DNA of 64,000 bases from Batkoa obscura (lineage: Eukaryota > Entomophthoromycota > Entomophthoromycetes > Entomophthorales > Batkoaceae), in NCBI GenBank assembly GCA_030770535.1, contig JASVEC010000009.1, forward strand, positions 1,426,001 to 1,490,000, read 5' to 3'. The first letter of the stretch is position 1; the number at the start of each line of letters is the position of its first letter. The position numbers and the translations under genes were made by a program. Shown here piece by piece: positions 46,319-56,565 of the stretch. The notes under the pieces were generated by a model. It was not told the origin of the DNA and made no database searches. It was given only the letters and a program-made list of their open reading frames with translations.

Positions 46319-47110
46319 AACTTCAACTCAATGAAAACGCTGTACCATTTACCAAGTCCTTACTCAAGTAAAGCTGGCAATCAAAGGTGATCTAATAATA
46401 GATATTTTCTTTCTCTTCTTTTCGAATAATTTATAATTTCTTTTATAGAATCTGCGTGTAAAGTCAATACAAACAATGGTTCCAATTTCGTTCCATTATA
46501 AAATAAAAATAGTAAAAAAAATACATTGCATAGGATCCTTCGTACTTACTCGTCGCTTCGATGACTAAAAACATGAATTCCGAGAGTCTAAAAAGTATAT
46601 TTAAATGGAAAAAGGCCCAAAAAAGCAATATGGTTTGATTTATAAAATACTATTTCTTTTATAAGTCTTCGTAAGTTTCCTCTAAAGCTTTGATTGTTTT
46701 AAAGTAATATGTCGGTATCGGTTTATAAAATATTATGAGAAGCATGAATGTAACATAAATCGTATGTTTCACAGGAGCATAACCTTTAGTAGTGGATATA
46801 CGCATCAATCATGTAGGCATTAATTGCAGTACTGCTCTAACTTTGATAGCAATAAAGGTAGCGCTAGTTAACAATATGATAAAAACAAAAGTTTGCTTTT
46901 TTATTTATTGCTGGTATAAAATTTAACAATAGTTAGATAACAAACTACATATAATTGTGTATAAGTTGTAAGCTTGATAGTTTTGATAGAATTAAATGAT
47001 ACTTGCACTAAATTTGCATTGTTTTTGTTTTAGTACATATATTTCTATTGATAATTTTCCACAAATCAGTTTTGATATGTTAAGTTTTATACTGAATATG
47101 TTCTTATTCA
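46319..47110 (-). pseudogene. Heavily decayed rhodopsin-type receptor
   Basis: Minus-strand remains colinear with the 40784 gene. The C-tail region (KDLVNGTAFSL-like) lies near 46325-46365, then the helix 7/8 segment matching PLFVLTLHADS near 46450-46490. Pieces of helices 5-6 and the region around helix 3 follow to about 47110. No frame longer than a few dozen codons survives. Older than the 30234 pseudogene. Confidence 0.6.
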
Positions 47111-47200
47111 TCTCTTTTATATAATATGAGTTGGTTTAGACTCGAGGTTTAATTTCTTCTAGGTTTGATTCCTTGTAGAGGCTAGAAATTAAGCACATAA

Positions 47201-47304
47201 TAAGTGGGTATCTCTTTTTGGTTTCATTGTTCTTTCCATTTTTAAGCTTTATTGGGTGAAAAAAATGTTAGTAGATCCCTTAAATAAAAAGAGACATCCC
47301 TATA
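47201..47304 (-). mobile_element. 104 bp MITE-like element, copy 13 (diverged)
   Basis: Ends TAAGTGGGTATC and CATCCCTATA; core substituted at many places, making this one of the oldest copies. Confidence 0.65.
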
Positions 47305-47982
47305 CGAAAATAACTGCTTTTTTGGTTAATTTTTCATTAAATTAAGCAAATTGTGTTTTGGTTTTTTATCCAAGCATTGAGTTTTTCAAAACTTACGTTG
47401 CATATAAAATGAACAGAACAAAAAAAAGGGCATTCCAATATGGATTTTACAAAGTTGAACCAAGGCCAGGTTGCAAAATATTATTATTTTAACTAAGCTT
47501 TTGAATTTATTATACATAGAAATTGAGATATAAAAATAAAAGCCTATTCCAAGAATGCGATTACATTACTCCTTTAAGATCAATTATTAAACATTGCTCC
47601 ATTGTATTCTTAGAATATTCTTAGTTTTCACAAAAAATGGTAAAGTCGGAATAATATTTGATATTTTTGTGTTGCTTTATTTGAAAATTATAACCGTTTC
47701 CGCTTCTAATATTTGAAATCTATCATGAATTAGTAATTGAAAACTAATAAATAGAAAATAAAATTCAAAACTACAATAATTTATCTTGTTAGCATCTAGT
47801 AAATTTTAAAATATTATTATAGAATTATTTTTTTTAAAACAAACACTTAATTTGTTAGCAATTAATATATAAAAGGAGTTACTAATCCAGTAAGATTCCA
47901 AAAGCCAATTAATCTACTCTTATTTATTTATTTTATTTATTCAAAACGCTTGAACCTGGGTTTTTAAGAATTTAAAAAAAAA
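47305..47982. other. Intergenic, nothing recognised
   Basis: AT-rich spacer between two MITE copies. Confidence 0.35.
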
Positions 47983-48086
47983 TATGGAAGTGTTTTTTTG
48001 GTTTCATCATTTTTTCCATTTCTTAAGTGCTATTTGAGTGGAAAAATTATTAGTAAAATTATTAAATAAAAGAATACATCCCCATA
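47983..48086 (-). mobile_element. 104 bp MITE-like element, copy 14
   Basis: Ends TATGGAAGTG and CATCCCCATA; lies about 170 nt upstream of the receptor at 48259. It points the other way relative to the gene than copy 10 does at the paralog, so the two insertions are independent. Confidence 0.8.
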
Positions 48087-48119
48087 TGTTCAAAAATATT
48101 TTTTATTTTTTGATAATTT

Positions 48120-48235
48120 TTAATTCATTTAATTAAGGATTAAATTTTATTAATAAGAATATTCTCAAGGAAATACTGGGTAAATAAATGTAAAAGAATA
48201 ATAAAGTAACATCTCAAAAATACAAATCCAGATAC
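48120..48235 (+). promoter_or_regulatory. Upstream region conserved with the paralog at 31986
   Basis: AATATTCTCAAGGAAATACT, GGTAAATAAATGTAAAAGAA and ACATCTCAAAAA are matched, with small changes, in the reverse complement of about 33003-33075, upstream of the 31986 receptor. Conserved next to the start codon in both; a candidate promoter. Confidence 0.45.
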
Positions 48236-48258
48236 TTTTTTAACCACTTTAATCATCG

Positions 48259-49233
48259 ATGTTAGTGATTGTCAGCAAAAATTTATCCTACAGTTTAACC
48301 TTTGAAATCATTATATTTATATTGTGTTCAGTATCTCTAGTATTAAATCTGTTGGTATTATACATCACCAAGCATAGATATCAAACAAACAAAGCGATTG
48401 ATACACAACTAATTATTCTAATTTCAATTTTTGATTTATTACTAGTCCTTTTCTACTTCATCACCCAAATCATCAAATGGTGTTATGGTATAAACGAACT
48501 TGAGTTTATATCCGGTCCATGGTGTATGTTCAATGCGATAGCTTTCAACGCCGTAGGCATCTTTGCTGTTACCCTAACAGCCCAGTTAGCAGTTATTCGT
48601 TATTTAACTATCGTTAAACGATATGCTATAGACAATCTCAAATCTACAATTGCGACTATAGTATTGGCCTTACTTATTGTATTAGCTTTTAGTTTAAGTG
48701 CAGTACAAGATAGTTATCGACTAATGCCATCGGGTATGTTTTGCATCACAGTATCTACGCCAGGAAATACGATTATCCATACTGTTTATGCAGTTTTTGT
48801 ATATTCTATTACCATACCTGCGGTGCTATCAATACCAATATTTTATGCACTCTTGAGCATACATTATTACAAGTTGAGTCAATCTTTAAGATCCGATGAC
48901 TATTATGATAAAGGGAGGTCCTTCTTTAAGTCACATTATATTGTTTATCTATTATTGTTTACAACAGCTTATCTGTTTTCTTTACTTCCAGAATTTATGT
49001 TGTTACTCATTGAAACAACTACAGGCTATGAACGTAGTTTTATTTTAGATTGTGTTGTTTATTTCTTGTTCCTTTCAGAATGTACTATTAATCCATTATT
49101 TGTTATCACTTTGCATCCAGAAACTAGAGCTGATGTATTGGCTTTGTTAAAAGGTACTTTAACCAATCCTAATCCTAAAGAAGTAGAAAACTTTCAGTCA
49201 TTACATAGTATCGAGTTAAATCAAAATAGATAG
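48259..49233 (+). CDS. Rhodopsin-type seven-helix receptor, 324 aa
   Basis: Intronless; start MLVIVSKNLSYSLTFE. Landmarks: VLNLLVLYITKHRYQ, SIFDLLLVLFYF, SGPWC paired with PSGMFC, IRYLTIVKRYA, SLLPEFMLLLIE, CTINPLFVITLHPETR. Same length as the minus-strand gene at 31986-32960 and about three-quarters identical throughout, including the C-tail (ENFQSLHSIELNQNR), so the pair forms a separate subfamily from the MYIPKEY group. The only intact receptor on the plus strand. Ligand unknown. Confidence 0.8.
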   Translation: MLVIVSKNLSYSLTFEIIIFILCSVSLVLNLLVLYITKHRYQTNKAIDTQLIILISIFDLLLVLFYFITQIIKWCYGINELEFISGPWCMFNAIAFNAVGIFAVTLTAQLAVIRYLTIVKRYAIDNLKSTIATIVLALLIVLAFSLSAVQDSYRLMPSGMFCITVSTPGNTIIHTVYAVFVYSITIPAVLSIPIFYALLSIHYYKLSQSLRSDDYYDKGRSFFKSHYIVYLLLFTTAYLFSLLPEFMLLLIETTTGYERSFILDCVVYFLFLSECTINPLFVITLHPETRADVLALLKGTLTNPNPKEVENFQSLHSIELNQNR

Positions 49234-50234
49234 GTTTTATACCCAATAAACTTTTCATTATTTACAATAGTTTTCATTTGATACATACTTGGGTCATGAT
49301 TGAAGTCTTAACTACCATTTATTTTTTTTGTTTGTTGTTGCTATATCTGTAGTTGATATGAGAGTTTCATTCATTAACCTTATCCATGCTTTTTATTATT
49401 GAAAACTTTGTTCTTAGACACAGAATAGAATTTTATTAAATCACTATTATGTTTATTAAACTAATTATATTAAACTAGTTATTATTACTTTATCAATAAA
49501 AATATTATTATATTTTTTGAGCATAAATAATAGAATAACGTATAAGATCAAAAGTCACGCAACTCTTCATTAAATAAGACTCAAGCAAGATGGCTCAAAT
49601 AAATCAAAATTCAATTAGTTACTACTTTTATTGTTTTGTTTAATAATACTAAATTTTATTCTAGATGATGACCAACTTTTGTTGAATAGTAATAAAAAAT
49701 GGTTCTCTACACGAATAAAACTTATGGAAATTTTAAGCAAAAATTGAACAATTGAATCAATAAATGAGCGAAAAGTTACTTTTTTTCACTAAGTGTCACA
49801 AAATCAAAAATAACTTCCAATTTTATTTACATTAAAAACTCATTTTTAAGAAATAAATTTATATTTATTAGGTTAAAAAATTTGACTTTTTTATTATAAA
49901 AGAGGACTGCCCACACTACTTGAAATTACAAAAGTTCTTCTATATTTTAGGTTCTATCCCTTAGCTCACTTTTCTTTTTATCTCTCATACACCAATTTTG
50001 TCGCTTTTACAATCGTTCACTATTGATAAAATAAAAGTTGCTGATTTTTAAAATTTTGGAATATATTTTATTCTAAATAAAATCATTCATTTATAAAAAA
50101 ATTCGGTGGTATATTTTTATAAATGATGATCAATTAGAACAATAACTCCCACTTTCAAATAAGAGGATCAAAAGTACTATACATATAAGTCTGCAATCGA
50201 AAATTTACAGTCTGTTGAAAAGTTGGGAACACCA
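49234..50234. other. Intergenic, nothing recognised
   Basis: About 1 kb of AT-rich spacer; no frame or repeat. Confidence 0.4.
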
Positions 50235-50335
50235 TTTGGGGGTGTTTTTTTGGCTTCATTACTTTTTCCATTTTTTAAGCGCTATTTCAGCGGAAAGATT
50301 GTTAATAAAATTCTTAAAAAAATACGTCCCCATTT
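50235..50335 (-). mobile_element. 101 bp MITE-like element, copy 15
   Basis: Ends TTTGGGGGTG and CGTCCCCATTT; core intact. It lies outside the 3' flank that is duplicated between the two near-identical receptors. Confidence 0.75.
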
Positions 50336-50755
50336 GTTAACCTTCATTCAACGGGCTGCAACCTTTTAAGTGCAAAAGTTGTGTCAATATTTTTTGAACA
50401 AGTTTGTTTTGACCAAAACAATATTGTTTATGCACCGATGAATCTTTACTATTGTAATAATATACTCCTATCATATTCTCAAAAATATTAGACTTGTTTA
50501 TAGGGACATTTGTTATTAAAATTTTTGTTAAAATTTTTAAAGGAGCTTGCGCTCCCAGGTGGTTTGTTAACAAGGTTAAAAAACTTTAAAGAATGGAGAA
50601 AGAGGTTATGAAGTCAGGGTTCCACTTTCTGCTTTAGAAGCTACCAAAATTAACAATCTTTTTATATTTTTTGATATTTATTAATTTAAATCTCAACTCC
50701 CAAATTCGATTAGGCATTTTCATTTTGGCTATTACCATTACTTAAATAAAAAATC
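50336..50755. other. 3' flank of the receptor at 50756, duplicated at 53.1 kb
   Basis: 50520-50700 is similar to about 53130-53290 (shared AAAGGAGCTTG/AAAGAGCTTGAGCTC, AGTTAACAATC-like and TGATRYTTAYTA-like strings). It marks the extent of the segmental duplication on the 3' side. No gene is called here; a 78-codon minus-strand frame over this block is considered chance. Confidence 0.45.
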
Positions 50756-51745
50756 TCAATTTATTGGAAGTGGTGTACGATTTATCAAATCATTACTCAA
50801 AGGATATTGAAAAGTTGAAGCAGTTTGATGATGGCCATACTCATTTCTTTCTCTCTTAAATAATCTTACTAATTTTTTTCTAGAATCTGGAAGTAAAGTT
50901 AATACAAACAATGGGTTGACCACCGCTCCACTATAAAATAAAACAAAAGAAATACAATCTACTAAATAAGATCTTTGGTAATAACTTGCTGCTTCAATAG
51001 CCAAAATAATGAATTCTGGGAACATACAGATTAGATATAACACTGTAAAAAGGAATAAAGAAGCAATATGTTTTGATTTATAAAACGCTACCCTTTGTCT
51101 AAGACTACCTGAACATTCCTTAAATCTTTGATTCAATTTATAATAATGAATTGAAATCAATCCATAAAAAACTGGGATACAAAGAGCTATAGGATATATT
51201 ATAATAAATATAATAGTGACATAAATTGTATGTTCCACAGAAACATGATTTTTAGTGACAGGTATACATATCAATCCTGATGGCATTAAACGTGATACTC
51301 CCATAGTTTCACTGATAGTAAAGACAAAAAACGTTAGTAAAATAATTATTATTGATAAAAACTTGACTTTTATGTTACTAATAGTAAATGATTTAACAAT
51401 TGTTAAATAGCGAACTATGGATAATTGAGCAGATAAAGTAATGGCTACAATAACAGTACTGCTATCAAATATTGAGCTAAAAGAACAATAGATACTCTCT
51501 TGATATTCTAATGGAGTCATAGATAAACTCCATTTAGCCATTAGATTTATATCTAATGATATTGAAAATAAGATATCAAATATGGCTATACATGTTATTA
51601 AATAAATATCTATCGCTTTTTCTTTTGGTAATTTGGCATTCACTATATAAATCACAACAATGTTCAATAGAATAGCAAAGGTGGAGTATATAAACATAAT
51701 TATTTCGAATGGAAGGGAGTAATTGTATTCTTTGGGTATGTACAT
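50756..51745 (-). CDS. Rhodopsin-type seven-helix receptor, 329 aa (mosaic pair, copy A)
   Basis: Intronless; start MYIPKEYNYSLPFE. Landmarks: N28 in helix 1, D57 in helix 2, C87 and C160 (disulfide), R112-Y113 at the end of helix 3, FPEFIILAIE in helix 6, VVNPLFVLTLLPDSRKK in helix 7/8. Compared with the gene at 53460 it is identical at residues 19-133 and 189 to about 322. Residues 134-188 (helix 4, second extracellular loop, start of helix 5) differ at 18 positions. The helix 4 to 5 region shapes the ligand pocket in class A receptors, so the two may differ in ligand preference. Confidence 0.8.
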   Translation of the reverse strand: MYIPKEYNYSLPFEIIMFIYSTFAILLNIVVIYIVNAKLPKEKAIDIYLITCIAIFDILFSISLDINLMAKWSLSMTPLEYQESIYCSFSSIFDSSTVIVAITLSAQLSIVRYLTIVKSFTISNIKVKFLSIIIILLTFFVFTISETMGVSRLMPSGLICIPVTKNHVSVEHTIYVTIIFIIIYPIALCIPVFYGLISIHYYKLNQRFKECSGSLRQRVAFYKSKHIASLFLFTVLYLICMFPEFIILAIEAASYYQRSYLVDCISFVLFYSGAVVNPLFVLTLLPDSRKKLVRLFKRERNEYGHHQTASTFQYPLSNDLINRTPLPIN

Positions 51746-52955
51746 GACAATTGTTTTTGAGTTCCTTGATTAAAATAGTTTAAAAAATATAAAAGACAAA
51801 AATTATAAAGTGGATTTGGCTTATTTATTGGTTTCATTATGATTTATTGTAATTGTAAAACTTTTTTGTAAAGCATGAATGTTCTCAAAGACATTGGTAG
51901 CTTAATATAGCCCAATTCTAATTTTTTTTGATGACTTAAATAATCTTGAATCTTATTTTTTTTCAATATTTAAAGACTGGAGGCTTTATGCTTTTTACAG
52001 CTACTTTGATTTATTAAATGGATTATTTTCACGTCCCTTGCTTTGATATACTAAAAACGATTTGAGGATCCTGCTGATTGTAAATTTTAATTATAAACTA
52101 AATTTAAATAACGTTTACATTAAGTATGCATAATATATGTTTTAAAGGTACGTAATAGCATTCATATGTATTCTATCATTTATTTTAAATAGATTATATT
52201 TTGTTAGTTATCCTCTTACTTTTTTTCCTCAATATAGTATATAGGCTAGAACCGTGTACTGTAGTAATTAAGGTTATTAATAATTTGGCGGAAAGATGCT
52301 ATCTATGGCTTAAAGTAATGAATTTGTTTGATGTTAAGTATAACATCTTATCTTTATTTATATTTGCTTTGATACTTTAATTTGAATTGTATCATATTCT
52401 TCTGTACTTTATACGCTAAACATTTTAATATAGTTTATTATTATATCATCTAACTCAACGAAGTCAAAACTTATTAAATAAATAAAACTTTAGTTTTAAA
52501 TTAAAGTTATATTAATGCTAATAATTCCATTATATTTGATAAAATATTATTTATTGTTGATTTTAGCAATAAGAATTAATGACTCAAATGTTTGAAATTT
52601 TGTTATTCTTTTAACCCTTATTGTTAATGGCTGAAGGTTGTCAAAGCTTTGCTCATTTTACAATACAAAGTTTTCGCCCTATCATGGCTGTCTCAAAGAA
52701 AAAAAATTAAACAAATAACGTAAATTTTTTGAATGACAATCGAAAACGAAACTGAGAAAAATATAAAATATCACAATGGAAATTAGTGTAGTTTTAATCA
52801 TAAAGAGATCAATTTTATACAACATTCTGTGTTTTACCCATTTTTGCTTTTAATTAACATTTGGATTTTTTTTACAACAGTTTGTTCAATTTTTTCTTTA
52901 GATACAGTTGTGATGGATTGAGAACACTTTATATTAGGTTGCCAAGTATATGTTG
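51746..52955. other. Intergenic, nothing certain
   Basis: Upstream of copy A; TATA-like AAATTATA on the plus strand at 51800-51807 (reads TATAATTT on the minus strand). The remainder is AT-rich spacer. Confidence 0.35.
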
Positions 52956-53075
52956 CCAGGTTTCTTATATAATTTAATGGCTTCATAAATTAATGTTGCT
53001 ACGCGACCATGATTTTAATAATTACATATCAAAATTTAATTTATGAAAGTATCAGATTATGTAAGAAACCTCACA
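52956..53075. repeat. Imperfect inverted repeat, ~120 bp
   Basis: Left arm 52956-52995 (CCAGGTTTCTTATATAATTT, then CTTCATAAATTAA) and right arm 53035-53075 (TTTAATTTATGAAAG, then TTATGTAAGAAACCT) are reverse complements with a few gaps and mismatches, separated by about 40 nt. Possible degenerate MITE of a further family; single copy seen. Confidence 0.4.
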
Positions 53076-53310
53076 GATATTGATTAACTATTTAGTACTA
53101 TAGACCTAACTAATATTGAGGTTTTATCAATTTTTTTAAAGAGCTTGAGCTCTCAAGTGGTTTATTAGCAAGATTAAATAAACCTAGAAAGATAGAGAAG
53201 AGGCTGTGAAAGCAGGGCTCTATGTCTACTTCAAAAACCATCAAAGTCAACAATCTTTTAGTTTTTTGATGCTTACTACTATCAATACTTAACTTATTAG
53301 CTTAATTGGA

Positions 53311-53414
53311 TATGGGGGTGTTTTTTTGGTTTCATCACTTTTTTCTTTTTTTTTAAGCGCTATTGAGCTGAAAAAATGTTAGTAAATTTCTTAAACAAAA
53401 AGAGACATCCTCAT
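53311..53414 (-). mobile_element. 104 bp MITE-like element, copy 16
   Basis: Ends TATGGGGGTG and CATCCTCATG; inserted between the duplicated 3' flank and the receptor at 53460. The sister locus at 50.7 kb has no MITE at this place. Confidence 0.8.
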
Positions 53415-53459
53415 GTTTTATTTTCCCTTTTTACTATCATTCAAACAATAAACTTCAAC

Positions 53460-54443
53460 CTACTGAAAGAGCGTGCCATTTATCAAATCATTACTCAAAG
53501 GATATTGAAAAGTTGAAGCAGTTTGATGATGGCCATACTCATTTCTTTCTCTCTTAAATAATCTTACTAATTTTTTTCTAGAATCTGGAAGTAAAGTTAA
53601 TACAAACAATGGGTTGACCACCGCTCCACTATAAAATAAAACAAAAGAAATACAATCTACTAAATAAGATCTTTGGTAATAACTTGCTGCTTCAATAGCC
53701 AAAATAATGAATTCTGGGAACATACAGATTAGATATAACACTGTAAAAAGGAATAAAGAAGCAATATGTTTTGATTTATAAAACGCTACCCTTTGTCTAA
53801 GACTACCTGAACATTCCTTAAATCTTTGATTCAATTTATAATAATGAATTGAAATCAATCCATAAAAAACTGGGATACAAAAAGCTATTGGGTTGATAAT
53901 GATATATAAAATTGTAATATAAATTGTATGTTCTATAGAATCGAGATTTTTAGTAATGGGTATACATATCAATCCTGATGGCATTAAACGTGATACTCCC
54001 ATGATTTTACAGGAATTAAATATGATAAAGGGTAACAAAATAGCTATTATTGATAAAAACTTGACTTTTATGTTACTAATAGTAAATGATTTAACAATTG
54101 TTAAATAGCGAACTATGGATAATTGAGCAGATAAAGTAATGGCTACAATAACAGTACTGCTATCAAATATTGAGCTAAAAGAACAATAGATACTCTCTTG
54201 ATATTCTAATGGAGTCATAGATAAACTCCATTTAGCCATTAGATTTATATCTAATGATATTGAAAATAAGATATCAAATATGGCTATACATGTTATTAAA
54301 TAAATATCTATCGCTTTTTCTTTTGGTAATTTGGCATTCACTATATAAATCACAACAATGTTCAATAGAATAGCAAAGGTGGAGTATATAGACATAATTA
54401 TTTCGAATGGAAGGGAGTAATTGTATTCTTTGGGTATATACAT
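53460..54443 (-). CDS. Rhodopsin-type seven-helix receptor, 327 aa (mosaic pair, copy B)
   Basis: Intronless; start MYIPKEYNYSLPFE. All class A landmarks as in copy A at 50756. The first 399 nt of coding sequence differ from copy A at two positions only (one silent, one F18S); residues 189 to about 322 appear identical. The block 53880-54044 (residues 134-188) differs strongly, giving KIMGVSRL for ETMGVSRL, KNLDSIEHTIY for KNHVSVEHTIY, and so on. The last few residues also differ (NGTLFQ against NRTPLPIN). Upstream DNA diverges immediately before the start codon, so the identity is confined largely to coding sequence, as expected of gene conversion. Confidence 0.8.
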   Translation of the reverse strand: MYIPKEYNYSLPFEIIMSIYSTFAILLNIVVIYIVNAKLPKEKAIDIYLITCIAIFDILFSISLDINLMAKWSLSMTPLEYQESIYCSFSSIFDSSTVIVAITLSAQLSIVRYLTIVKSFTISNIKVKFLSIIAILLPFIIFNSCKIMGVSRLMPSGLICIPITKNLDSIEHTIYITILYIIINPIAFCIPVFYGLISIHYYKLNQRFKECSGSLRQRVAFYKSKHIASLFLFTVLYLICMFPEFIILAIEAASYYQRSYLVDCISFVLFYSGAVVNPLFVLTLLPDSRKKLVRLFKRERNEYGHHQTASTFQYPLSNDLINGTLFQ

Positions 54444-55108
54444 GGCGCTTATTTTTATATTAAGAAATTAAAATAATGTAATATATAATACTTATAAAGG
54501 TGTGTTGGTTTACCTATATTTATACAATAGTTCCTTACAAGCAGTTATAATCTCTTTTTATTAGTTTATTAAACTTTAATTCTTTTTCGTTTATTTTGGA
54601 AATTTTATTGATCAAGTCAGACTGAAATTCAACTTAATCCTTAATAATGTTTGTATAAATACGGACAATATAGAATTTAAGTGGACATAGAATTATTGGA
54701 ATATATTCTATTAAAAATCTTAAACAAGCTGTGTTTTATATAACTTATACTCTCTTTTTTTCTTTTTAATATAATATAACCTAAAATTGTATATTATCTT
54801 GGTAATAATCTTTATTACAAATTGATGGAAAACCACTGCTTTGCTTTGTAGTTTAGAATTAACAAAATTATTTGATGGTAAGCTTAATATTTCATTTTTG
54901 TTTACAGTTTGCTTTAGTAATTAACTTAAGCCTTTATATTCTTTCTTCTATTTCATACATTAAATATTTAAATTTTGATCTTTCCATCATGGACAAAATT
55001 TCAGCTATTTCTCAACCAAAAAGAATATGATAAATCAACCAATCACAGTTTACTCTTAGTTAACAAAACGAAAAAATCCCATGAAATGCTTTCTAACCAT
55101 TTTTTACC
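54444..55108. other. Intergenic between divergent genes
   Basis: Contains promoters for the receptor (TATA-like on the minus strand at about 54491-54499) and for A49. AT-rich otherwise. Confidence 0.35.
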
Positions 55109-56565
55109 ATGAGTGATAATAAAAAGATAGTAGCCAAAATTGAAGTAATAGAAAAAGAGAAGCATATAGATGGCCCGATCTTAGGTAATTTAATTAAAAT
55201 ATAACATTTCGATAGAAAAATTTAAAAAACTAATAATCCCATTTAGCTGATTTTCGTGGTAGAATACGAAATGATACTACATTCCAAGGATATACAGCAG
55301 ATAAAACAGTGCATGACAATATTAAATATCCAAAATATGTATTACGGGGACAAAGTGATAGTATGATTTATCAATGCACAGAAAAAGAAGAAGAGGGTAG
55401 TCGGTATTTACTTGGAGTTTATAATAAAAAAGAAAAGAAATTAAAGTTAATATCTTGTCAAGAAATGGAAGCTCAACAAAGACCAGTTAATTTGTTAAAT
55501 TTAAATTCCATTCAAGAAAATGAAAACTTTAAAGCTGGAAACTTATTTCAAGATTTTGGTAATAGAAAGATTAAAACTCAACTTTCTAATAGATTGAAGA
55601 ATGTGGTTCAAGTTGATTTGATCAAAGATGCTTCAGCTTCCATTCAAGCTGCTATTGAAAACAAAGTTGAGGTTAAAGATGAAGATGAAAAGGGTAAGTT
55701 TTAATTATTGTCGCTATATTAAAAAGGTATACTAATTATAGGATAATTAGTCGAAAGTTCTGAATTTGCCTCTTTATTACCTTATTATGATGCTACTACT
55801 ACCAAACTTCAATTTGTTTATCCATTAGCTCGTATGATTGATATTGAATTATTGAATTCAATTGATATTGGAAGTATTGATAACATGAGTGAAGAAGAAT
55901 GTAGTAAGATTATTAAAACTAAAAATAGCGGATTTTTAAAGTTTCGTGTTAATGATATATTTAGTGCAGGAATGGAATATGATAAAGAAGCACTTAGATA
56001 TATATTATATATCGATTATTTAATGAATATTTATAGTAATAAAAAAATGCAAAAAGCCGAAAATGCTAATGTATTTAAAACATTATTTGACGGGTTTACA
56101 ATTCAACCCTCACTTCAATTATTACAATTTATATTGGATACTTTTGCAGAAAAAATTACGGATATCCATGGTACACCCAATTATTTTATTTCTTCAAAAT
56201 CAAAGTTAAAGATTGCTATTCATTGTCTTATCCTTTGTTTACACTTTAATGATTATGATTTCCCATTAGAAGAATTTGCTAAACAATTTGATGTTAAACC
56301 ACTAAGGTAAGTTTAATTTTCTAACTTTTTAAAATAGAAGTAATAATTTTCTTTTTTTAGGGCTCGTATGATTGGACGTGGTATTGGATGTGTTATGGTA
56401 CCAAATCTTAAAGATAGTAAAAAGACAGCCCATGCCAAAGCAGCGTTTAAACACTATAAGAGTAGAGATGAAAAAAACTATATTACTTTACATGCTCCAC
56501 TTAAATTGGCTGCTCATCAAAAAAATATTAGTAAAAAAATTAAATTTACGCAACTAAAATTTTAG
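55109..56565 (+). CDS. RPA49: RNA polymerase I subunit A49, 427 aa, four exons
   Basis: Exons 55109-55184, 55247-55693, 55751-56306 and 56361-56565; introns of 62, 57 and 54 nt, the second with TACTAAT. The joined frame is 428 codons including stop, close to yeast Rpa49 (415 aa). The N-terminal dimerisation part has TVHDNIKYPKYVLRGQ and RYLLGVYNKKEKKLKL. After a charged linker comes the tandem winged-helix part (ATTTKLQFVYPLARMIDIE, then the KPLRARMIGRGIGCV segment). A49 pairs with A34.5 and aids Pol I initiation and elongation on rDNA. Recognised from overall arrangement and local motifs. Confidence 0.82.

Noticed and set aside
50337-50573. 78-codon minus-strand frame
   Set aside because: It begins inside a duplicated 3' flank; the matching flank at 53.1 kb does not keep the frame.
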